Below are positions 1 to 5,039 of a DNA stretch of 7,373 nucleotides, piece after piece. The position numbers and the translations under genes are program-made. The DNA is from Alphaproteobacteria bacterium (GTDB taxonomy: Bacteria > Pseudomonadota > Alphaproteobacteria > Sphingomonadales > Sphingomonadaceae), in the NCBI GenBank assembly GCA_005882415.1, contig VBAE01000071.1, forward strand, positions 1 through 7,373, written 5' to 3'. Under the pieces are notes generated by a model. That model was given only the letters and a program-made list of their open reading frames with translations. It was not told the origin of the DNA and searched no databases. Numbering within the stretch: the first letter of the stretch is position 1; every line of letters starts with the position of its first letter.

Positions 1-118
1 CGAACGTTTGCGAGTCGTACCCGAATGTCGCATCGCGAAGGTCGAGGACGCAGGGCACATGCTTCACCACGACCAGCCGGAGCGGGTCGCCCAGCTCATC
101 CACGAATTCCTGGACTAG
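1..118 (+). CDS. alpha/beta-hydrolase fold protein, C-terminal end (5' truncated)
   Basis: Only the last 38 codons are present; the reading frame starts at base 2 and stops at TAG 116-118. The peptide contains VEDAGHMLHHDQPERVAQLI followed by HEFLD. A G-H-M/x pattern, then an acidic-P-E stretch and a closing amphipathic helix, is the usual C-terminus of alpha/beta-hydrolases, where the His after the Gly is the catalytic base. The nucleophile elbow and acid residue lie outside the window, so substrate and subfamily (esterase, lipase, haloperoxidase-like and so on) cannot be told. An overlapping + frame opening with ATG at 25 is a shadow, since it gives an Arg/Pro/Gly-rich peptide with no family resemblance. 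The assignment rests on a short tail and is moderately secure at fold level only. Confidence 0.72.
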   Translation, partial: ERLRVVPECRIAKVEDAGHMLHHDQPERVAQLIHEFLD

Positions 119-122
119 GGCA

Positions 123-161
123 GAGCAGACGCCAAAAATTACCGCTGGGCTCGGTCTGCTC
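123..161. repeat. inverted repeat after the hydrolase gene
   Basis: GAGCAGAC at 123-130 is matched exactly by GTCTGCTC at 154-161, with a 23-nt spacer. It begins 5 nt after the hydrolase stop codon. It could form a weak hairpin in the 3' end of that transcript, but the loop is long and no T-tract follows, so it is not a convincing intrinsic terminator. It may be chance. Confidence 0.3.
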
Positions 162-187
162 ATCGTCGGAAGCAAGCTTCCCTTGCC

Positions 188-203
188 GTAGGACCCCTCC
201 TAC
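188..203. repeat. short perfect hairpin upstream of the DUF2927-like gene
   Basis: GTAGGA (188-193), a CCCC loop and TCCTAC (198-203) form a 6-bp perfect stem with a tetraloop, 36 nt before the start at 240. No T-run follows. A second arm pair, GTCACC at 214-219 and GGTGAC at 232-237, lies between it and the start codon and would cover the only purine-rich stretch able to act as a ribosome binding site (231-236). A role in termination or translation control is possible but unsupported beyond the pairing itself. Confidence 0.35.
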
Positions 204-239
204 CCCACACTGGGTCACCTGTTGTATTCGGGGTGACGA

Positions 240-1160
240 ATGCGTCGAGGATGTTGGGGTCTGTTGCTGGGTTTGCTGTTGCCGTTCGCCGCGCTGGCGG
301 ATGAGTTCGACGCGGGCCTGAACACGCTGTGGGAGGTGCTGTGGCACCAGAGCGGCACGCCCACGCGCATCGTGCGCTGGGAGAACGACATGCGCGTTCG
401 CTTCACCGGCACCAACATCGCGGGCCATCGCGACCACATGATGGAAGCGCTGCGCACCGTCGCGGCCGAAGGGCGGGTGAAGATCGCGGACGTCACCGGC
501 ACCGTGGATGAGTCCAACGCCAACGTGACGGTGGAGATCCTCGCGGACAACGCGCTGGAGGACAACCAGCCCTGCGTCACCTTCCTGGACTTCAAGACCG
601 AGACGCGCATCGATTCGGCCACCGTGCAGATGCGCGACCGCGATCCGTGGCGCTGCGCGTACCACGAGTCGATGCACGTGATGGGCGTGCGCGGCCACCC
701 GGCCGGCCAGACCGTGCTGAGCTACTTCCCGTGGAAGATCGACGGCCTGCTGCCGCTGGACCGCGTGATGCTGCGCGCCTGGTACAACCCGCGCATGCAA
801 GGCGGCATGACGCCGTTCGAGGCGCTGCCGGTGCTGGCCGACGAGCTGGTGGCCACCGTGCCGCAAGCGCAGCGGCAAGCCGCGATGCGCACGCGCGATG
901 CCTTCTACACCGACACGATCCGCCAGATGCACGCCTATGCCAATGGCACGGGCGACGTGCCCTCGATCGTCAAGCGTTCGGGCAAGTCGACTTCCGAAGG
1001 CATCCGCTACGGACGCGCCGAGATGAGCTACTTCCTGGGCATCGCCTACCTGGAAGGCACCACCGTGCAGCGCGACGCGACGGAAGCCGTGCGCTGGCTC
1101 GAACGCGCCGCCACGATGGGCAACCGCGGCGCGCAGGCCAAGCTGGGCTGCTTCCGCTGA
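240..1160 (+). CDS. secreted DUF2927-like protein with Sel1-like repeat and HExxH motif
   Basis: 306 residues. The N-terminus (MRRGCWGLLLGLLLPFAALA, then Asp21) is a clear Sec signal peptide with an A-L-A cleavage site after residue 20, which supports the ATG at 240 and a periplasmic or extracellular location. The region around residues 40-205 resembles the DUF2927 family as I recall it: an RW-E-NDMRV-F opening, a Cys followed by a helix around 140-150, then an ML-R-YNPRM--GMTP-EA-PVL motif near 178-203. Residues 142-146 are HESMH, followed by G149 and H153, resembling a zinc-protease motif. Residues about 260-295 (EMSYFLGIAYLEG, then A-EAVRWLERAA-MGN-GAQ) match one Sel1-like repeat, a helical pair used in protein contacts. 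The family has no assigned reaction; a peptidase role is inference from the motif. The gene is separated from prfB by 79 bp of hairpin-forming sequence and appears to be its own unit. The fold assignment is moderate; presence of a real gene is very likely. Confidence 0.85.
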   Translation: MRRGCWGLLLGLLLPFAALADEFDAGLNTLWEVLWHQSGTPTRIVRWENDMRVRFTGTNIAGHRDHMMEALRTVAAEGRVKIADVTGTVDESNANVTVEILADNALEDNQPCVTFLDFKTETRIDSATVQMRDRDPWRCAYHESMHVMGVRGHPAGQTVLSYFPWKIDGLLPLDRVMLRAWYNPRMQGGMTPFEALPVLADELVATVPQAQRQAAMRTRDAFYTDTIRQMHAYANGTGDVPSIVKRSGKSTSEGIRYGRAEMSYFLGIAYLEGTTVQRDATEAVRWLERAATMGNRGAQAKLGCFR

Positions 1161-1166
1161 CTTGTC

Positions 1167-1186
1167 GTCCCGGCGCAGGCCGGGAC
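1167..1186. repeat. REP-like palindrome (8-bp stem, tetraloop)
   Basis: GTCCCGGC (1167-1174), a GCAG loop and GCCGGGAC (1179-1186) form a perfect stem starting 6 nt after the stop of the DUF2927-like gene. The core followed by CCAG resembles the repetitive extragenic palindromes I know from GC-rich proteobacteria; read on the minus strand it gives the peptide string PGLRRDD common in spurious predicted proteins. It is followed by CCCAGCGTCTTTT, so on the + strand it could also work as an imperfect terminator for the upstream gene. Copy number in the genome cannot be seen here. Confidence 0.65.
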
Positions 1187-1194
1187 CCAGCGTC

Positions 1195-1213
1195 TTTTGG
1201 CGCCATGCCAAAA
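1195..1213. repeat. second hairpin in the prfB leader region
   Basis: TTTTGGC (1195-1201), a GCCAT loop and GCCAAAA (1207-1213) form a 7-bp perfect stem 8 nt after the REP-like palindrome. An alternative is the self-complementary TGGCGCCA at 1198-1205. It may be part of a larger composite REP-type element or a 5' untranslated structure of prfB. Confidence 0.45.
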
Positions 1214-1231
1214 TCCGGCTCTTTCCCGGAT
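1213..1231. repeat. third hairpin, immediately upstream of the prfB start
   Basis: ATCCGG (1213-1218), a 7-nt CTCTTTC loop and CCGGAT (1226-1231) form a 6-bp stem ending 8 nt before the prfB ATG at 1240. The space between the stem and ATG holds no good Shine-Dalgarno sequence. If transcribed with prfB, the stem would sit where the ribosome binds. A function is inferred only from position. Confidence 0.4.
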
Positions 1232-1239
1232 AACAAGAC

Positions 1240-2344
1240 ATGGACGCAGAACGCAGCAACCTGATCGGCACGCAGCTGGCCGATCTCTCCTCCCGCACGC
1301 AAGCCCTCCGGGGGTATCTTTGACTTCGACGCCAAGTCGGAGCGCCTGAGGACCGTCAACGCCGCCCTGGAAGACCCGGCCGTCTGGAACGAGCCGAAGA
1401 AGGCCCAGGAGCTCGGCAAGGAGAAAAAACAGCTCGAAGGCATCGTGGTCACCCTGGGTGACCTGGGGCGCGAGCTCGCGGACAACCTCGAGCTCTACGA
1501 GATGAGCAAGGAAGAAGGCGACGAGAACGGCCTTCAGACGATCGAGACCGACACGCAGCGCCTCGCGCGCCAGGTCGAAGCGCTGGAGTTCCGGCGCATG
1601 TTCAACAACCCGGCCGACCCGCTCAACTGCTTCCTGGACATCCAGGCCGGCGCGGGCGGCACCGAAGCGTGCGACTGGGCCTCGATGCTGCTGCGCCAGT
1701 ACCTCAAGTACGCCGAGCGCAAGGGCTTCAAGGCCACGGTCGAAGACGAAACGCCGGGCGACGTCGCGGGCATCAAGAGCGCCACGATCAAGGTCGAAGG
1801 CGATTACGCGTACGGCCTGCTGCGCACCGAGACGGGCGTGCACCGCCTGGTGCGCAAGTCGCCCTTCGATTCTTCCGGTGGCCGGCACACCAGCTTCGCA
1901 TCGGTGTTCGTGTACCCGGAGATCGACGATTCGATCGAGATCGACATCAACCCGGCCGACGTGCGCGTGGACACGTACCGCGCATCGGGCGCGGGCGGCC
2001 AGCACATCAACAAGACCGATTCGGCCGTGCGCCTGACGCACATCCCCACCAACATCGTCGTGCAGTGCCAGGACAGCCGCAGCCAGCACTCCAACCGCGA
2101 CGTCGCGTGGAAGCGCCTGCGCTCGCGCCTGTACGACCACGAGATGCGCAAGCGCCAGGCCGAACAGCAGAAGCTGGAAGACACCAAGACCGACGTGGGC
2201 TGGGGCCACCAGATCCGCAGCTACGTGCTGGACCAGAGCCGCATCAAGGACCTGCGCACGAACGTGGAAATCTCCAACACCCAGAAGGTGCTGGACGGCG
2301 ACCTCGACACATTCATCGAGGCGAGCCTGAAACAGGGCGTCTAG
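1240..2344 (+). CDS. prfB: peptide chain release factor 2 (RF2), with programmed +1 frameshift
   Basis: RF2 recognises UGA and UAA stop codons in the ribosomal A site and triggers peptidyl-tRNA hydrolysis. The coding sequence is join(1240-1320, 1322-2344), 367 residues against 365 in E. coli. The first 27 codons (MDAERSNLIG through RGYL) end at an in-frame TGA (1321-1323); a +1 slip continues with DFDAKSERL. The start is fixed by an in-frame TAA at 1231-1233. Residues up to about 110 are the N-terminal helical domain; SPF at 207-209 is the stop-codon-reading tripeptide; GGQ at 252-254 is the catalytic loop, followed by the conserved SQHSNRD and GWG-QIRSYVLDQSRIKDLRT blocks. Residue 248, matching E. 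coli position 246, is Ala rather than the Thr of strain K-12. Expression is autoregulated: scarce RF2 favours the frameshift and more RF2. pepN follows after 27 bp and may be co-transcribed. No strong ribosome binding site is visible. Confidence 0.97.
1310..1324 (+). promoter_or_regulatory. prfB programmed +1 ribosomal frameshift site
   Basis: The GGGGG run at 1310-1314 acts as the internal Shine-Dalgarno-like stimulator. It is followed by TAT (1315-1317), the slippery CTT (1318-1320), the in-frame TGA (1321-1323) and C1324. This is the canonical CTT-TGA-C arrangement with the G-rich element 3 nt upstream of CTT, as in E. coli, although the element reads CGGGGG rather than AGGGGG. Peptidyl-tRNA(Leu) slips from CUU to UUU and GAC is decoded next. 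Both flanking frames code for recognisable RF2 sequence, which makes the call near certain. Confidence 0.96.
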
Positions 2345-2359
2345 GCGCGCCCCTACAAC

Positions 2360-2365
2360 AAGGAG
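2360..2365 (+). promoter_or_regulatory. ribosome binding site of pepN
   Basis: AAGGAG lies 6 nt before the ATG at 2372, a near-ideal Shine-Dalgarno. It shows that the true pepN start is in the 2372 frame, not in the longer downstream frame that holds most of the protein. Confidence 0.85.
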
Positions 2366-2512
2366 ACGCAAATGCTGCGTGAAGGACACAACTCCGTCGT
2401 GCTGCGGGCCGACTACCGCCCGCCCGCGTACTGGATCGACACCGTCGACCTGACCTTCGACCTCGACCCGCAGAAGACGCGGGTGTTGAACAAGATGAAG
2501 ATGCGGCGCAAC

Positions 2513-2514
2513 GG
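2513..2514 (+). other. deletion and frameshift junction in pepN
   Basis: The last family-like codon of the start frame is AAC 2510-2512 and the first family-like codon of the body frame is GTG 2515-2517, beginning VLENLPEG. Only two bases (GG) separate them, whereas the family has roughly 35 residues here. The net loss therefore equals 1 modulo 3, about 100 or 103 nt. The exact breakpoint could lie a few bases either side. Confidence 0.75.
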
Positions 2515-4923
2515 GTGCTGGAGAACCTGCCGGAGGGCGACGCGCCTTTCGACCTGGAGATCTTCACGACCTGTGCGCCGGCGAAGAACACGACGCTGTC
2601 GGGCCTTTACACCAGCAACGACTCGTTCTTCACGCAGTGCGAGGCGGAAGGCTTCCGGCGCATCACCTACTTCCTCGACCGGCCCGACGTGATGGCGACC
2701 TACACCGTCACCATCCGCGCCGACAAGCAGCGCTACCCGGTGCTGTTGTCCAACGGCAACCTCGTGGCCGAGGGCGAGCTGGACGAAGGCCGCCACTTCG
2801 CGAAGTGGGAAGACCCCTTCCGCAAGCCCAGCTACCTCTTCGCACTGGTCGCGGGCCAACTGGTGGCGCGCGAGCAGCGCATCACCTCGCGCGCGGGCAA
2901 GCAGCACCTGCTGCAGGTGTACGTGCGACCGGGCGACCTGGACAAGACCGAGCACGCGATGAACTCGCTGGTCAAGTCGGTCGCGTGGGACGAGGCGCGC
3001 TTCGGCCTGTCGCTGGACCTGGACCGCTTCATGATCGTCGCGACCAGCGACTTCAACATGGGCGCGATGGAGAACAAGGGGCTGAACGTCTTCAACACGA
3101 AGTACGTCCTGGCCTCGCAGGCCACCGCGACCGACATGGACTTCATGAACATCGAGTCGGTCGTCGGCCACGAGTACTTCCACAACTGGACCGGCAACCG
3201 CATCACCTGCCGCGACTGGTTCCAGCTGTCGCTCAAGGAGGGCCTGACGGTCTTCCGCGACCAGGAGTTCAGCATGGACCTGGCGGGCGAAGCTTCGGCA
3301 CGCGCCGTCAAACGCATCGAGGACGTGCGTGTGCTGCGCACCGCGCAGTTCCCCGAGGATGCCGGCCCGATGTCGCACCCCGTGCGGCCCGACCAGTACC
3401 TGGAGATCAACAACTTCTACACCGTCACGGTGTACGAAAAAGGCGCCGAGGTCGTGCGCATGCAGCAGACCCTCGTGGGGCGCGATGGCTTCCGCAAGGG
3501 CATGGACCTGTACTTCCAGCGCCATGACGGCCAGGCGGTGACCTGCGACGATTTCGCGCAAGCCATTGCCGATGCCAACCCGGGCTCGCAGCTCGCGCTG
3601 CACCTGCAGCAGTTCAAGCTCTGGTACTCGCAATCGGGCACGCAGCGCGTCAAGGCGGTGGGCGAATGGGACGAAGCGTCGGGCCTGTACAAGCTCACGC
3701 TGTCGCAGTCGTGCCCGCCCACGCCGGGGCAGCCGACCAAGCAGCCTTACGTCATCCCGGTGGCGCTGGGCCTCGTGGCACAAGACGGCCGCGAGCTCGC
3801 CGGCGGCATGCACGTGCTGACGCAGGAGAGCGAGACGCTCACCTTCCCCGGGTTGCGCTCGCAGCCGGTTCCATCGCTGCTCCGCGGCTTCTCGGCGCCG
3901 GTGGTGCTGGACTGCGACTACTCCGAGCAGGAACTCATCACGCTGCTGGCGCACGACAGCGACCCGTTCAATCGCTGGGAGGCCGGCCAGCGACTGGCAC
4001 TGGGCCGCGCGCTCGCGTTCCTGCGCGAGCCCGGCCTCACGCGCAACGACATCCGCCTGGACGACGCGTTCGTCGCCGCGATGCGCAGCGTGCTCCGCCA
4101 TCCCACGCTCGACTCGGCGTTCAAGGACCTGGTACTGACGCTGCCGTCCGAGACCTACATCTCGGAGCAGCTCGACGTCGTCGACCCGCAGCAAGTCCAC
4201 GCGGTGCGCGAAGGCATGCGCGACCAGCTCGCCTTCGCGCTGCGCGAAGACTGGGAGTGGGCCTACGAGCAGAACAAGGACACGGGCGCATACGTTCCCG
4301 AGCCGCTACCGGCGGGCCGTCGCGCGCTGGCCGGGCTGGCGCTGATGAACCTGTGCATCGCCGCGCGCAAGCAGGGCGACTCGGTGTGGCCCGGCAAGAC
4401 GCTGCAGCGCTTCAAGGACGCCAGCAACATGACCGACCGCTTCAACGCCCTGTCGGCGCTGGTGGTGAGCGGCCACGAGCTGGCGCAGCAGGCGCTGGAC
4501 CGCTTCCACGCGCTCTTCCGCCATGAGCCGCTCGTGATCGACAAGTGGTTCGCGCTGCAGGCGGGCGCGCCCGACCGCAACGGCAACGTGCTGCCGGTCG
4601 TGAAGCAACTGCTGCAGCACCCGGACTTCAACGTGCGCAACCCGAACCGCGCGCGCAGCCTGCTGTTCTCGTACTGCAGCGCGAATCCTGGCGCCTTCCA
4701 CCGCGCCGACGCCGCCGGCTACGTGTTCTGGGGCGACCGCGTGATCGAGATCGACGGCATGAATCCGCAGCTGGCCGCGCGGCTGGCGCGCGCGCTGGAC
4801 CGCTGGAAGAAGCTGGCCGAGCCGCAACGCAGCGCCGCACGCGAGGCGATCGCACGCGTGGCAGCCAAACCCGATTTGTCCAATGACGTGCGCGAGGTCG
4901 TCACGCGCGCGCTCGAGGACTGA
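2515..4923 (+). CDS. pepN: aminopeptidase N body: longest intact frame, N-terminally truncated
   Basis: Starting from GTG 2515 this frame is open for 802 residues and holds the substrate-binding Glu in QCEAEG (residue 43), GAMEN exopeptidase motif (183-187), HEYFH zinc motif (219-223), zinc ligand Glu242, catalytic Tyr307 in TVYEKG and the long helical C-terminal domain. Automatic callers may report it as a complete gene. That is unlikely to be right: no Shine-Dalgarno stands before the GTG, and translation starting here would lack about 80 residues of the N-terminal beta-domain that packs against the catalytic domain. If the junction is an artefact, this is the main part of a normal pepN; if real, a product might be made at low level but probably would not fold. 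Confidence 0.5.
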   Translation: MLENLPEGDAPFDLEIFTTCAPAKNTTLSGLYTSNDSFFTQCEAEGFRRITYFLDRPDVMATYTVTIRADKQRYPVLLSNGNLVAEGELDEGRHFAKWEDPFRKPSYLFALVAGQLVAREQRITSRAGKQHLLQVYVRPGDLDKTEHAMNSLVKSVAWDEARFGLSLDLDRFMIVATSDFNMGAMENKGLNVFNTKYVLASQATATDMDFMNIESVVGHEYFHNWTGNRITCRDWFQLSLKEGLTVFRDQEFSMDLAGEASARAVKRIEDVRVLRTAQFPEDAGPMSHPVRPDQYLEINNFYTVTVYEKGAEVVRMQQTLVGRDGFRKGMDLYFQRHDGQAVTCDDFAQAIADANPGSQLALHLQQFKLWYSQSGTQRVKAVGEWDEASGLYKLTLSQSCPPTPGQPTKQPYVIPVALGLVAQDGRELAGGMHVLTQESETLTFPGLRSQPVPSLLRGFSAPVVLDCDYSEQELITLLAHDSDPFNRWEAGQRLALGRALAFLREPGLTRNDIRLDDAFVAAMRSVLRHPTLDSAFKDLVLTLPSETYISEQLDVVDPQQVHAVREGMRDQLAFALREDWEWAYEQNKDTGAYVPEPLPAGRRALAGLALMNLCIAARKQGDSVWPGKTLQRFKDASNMTDRFNALSALVVSGHELAQQALDRFHALFRHEPLVIDKWFALQAGAPDRNGNVLPVVKQLLQHPDFNVRNPNRARSLLFSYCSANPGAFHRADAAGYVFWGDRVIEIDGMNPQLAARLARALDRWKKLAEPQRSAAREAIARVAAKPDLSNDVREVVTRALED

Positions 4924-4937
4924 CATCAATTCAACAG

Positions 4938-5021
4938 CCGAACGCAAAAGGCGCAAAGGACGCAAAGGACGCGAAAGGAATTCGTTTGTTGATTTCTCTT
5001 TTTTGCGACCTTTGCGTTCGG
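4938..5021. repeat. imperfect palindrome of CGCAAAGGA-type units, copy 1
   Basis: The outer arms CCGAACGCAAA (4938-4948) and TTTGCGTTCGG (5011-5021) are perfect 11-bp complements. The left arm carries tandem near-9-nt units: CGCAAAGGA at 4952-4960 and 4961-4969, then CGCGAAAGGA at 4970-4979. The right arm has fewer (TTTTTTGCGACC at 4999-5010). The AT-rich centre runs from about 4980 to 5000. It fills the pepN-pfp gap and ends just before the pfp ribosome binding site. Intergenic hairpin repeats of this sort recur in GC-rich proteobacterial genomes; possible roles are transcript termination, RNA stability or none. No clear promoter is visible. Confidence 0.8.
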
Positions 5022-5025
5022 TATT

Positions 5026-5034
5026 AGGAAGGAT
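5026..5034 (+). promoter_or_regulatory. ribosome binding site deciding the TTG start of pfp
   Basis: AGGAAGGAT contains AAGGA (5029-5033) 6 nt before TTG 5040. An in-frame TAG at 5025-5027 overlaps its first bases, so no earlier start is possible, and no ATG follows before the conserved GGVTAVIN loop. This makes TTG the start. Confidence 0.85.
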
Positions 5035-5039
5035 CTGAA

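Larger units (their letters stand above)
2372..4923 (+). pseudogene. pepN: aminopeptidase N, disrupted by an internal deletion and frameshift
   Basis: PepN is a cytoplasmic M1-family zinc aminopeptidase that removes N-terminal residues from peptides. Codons 1-47 (2372-2512; MLREGHNSVVLRADYRPPAY onward to NKMKMRRN) match the PepN N-terminus and follow a strong ribosome binding site. That frame then turns to nonsense and stops at 2690-2692, while the rest of PepN continues from 2515 in another frame to TGA 4921-4923. Against the E. coli enzyme as I recall it, about 35 residues (near E. coli 47-81) are absent at the junction, so about 100 nt are missing. With them restored the product would be about 885 residues, typical of the family. 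Downstream everything is intact: GAMEN at 3061-3075, HEYFH at 3169-3183, the third zinc ligand Glu at 3238-3240, the catalytic Tyr at 3433-3435 and the C-terminal helical domain. Otherwise clean codons imply a recent loss or a sequencing/assembly artefact. Confidence 0.85.

Noticed and set aside
1167..1198. classical intrinsic terminator after the DUF2927-like gene
   Set aside because: The stem is strong but is followed by CCCAGCG before only four T residues, so I call it a REP-like palindrome that might terminate rather than a terminator.
96..1298. 400-residue minus-strand frame opposite the DUF2927-like gene
   Set aside because: Its N-terminal part simply translates the REP-like palindrome (PGLRRDD string) and the rest is a GC-rich shadow of the + strand gene.
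1445..2344. prfB starting at GTG 1445
   Set aside because: This is only the first start codon in the post-frameshift frame. RF2 similarity extends back through the frameshift to ATG 1240.
1669..2382. 237-residue + strand frame overlapping prfB
   Set aside because: Out-of-frame Arg/Gly/Pro/His-rich reading of prfB; prfB carries SPF and GGQ in the other frame.
2413..4200. 595-residue minus-strand reading frame opposite pepN
   Set aside because: It is antisense to well-supported PepN coding sequence, its composition is Arg/Val/His/Leu-rich as expected from third-position GC bias read backwards, and it shows no domain motif or ribosome binding site.
4950..5000. CRISPR-like array of CGCAAAGGA repeats
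   Set aside because: Units are 9-10 nt and directly adjacent with no unique spacers, and they form one arm of a palindrome.
4989..5027. sigma-70 promoter with TTGATT (4989-4994) and TATTAG (5022-5027) before pfp
   Set aside because: The spacing is 27 bp, far from 16-18 bp, and the first element sits in the palindrome loop. No convincing promoter for pfp was found.
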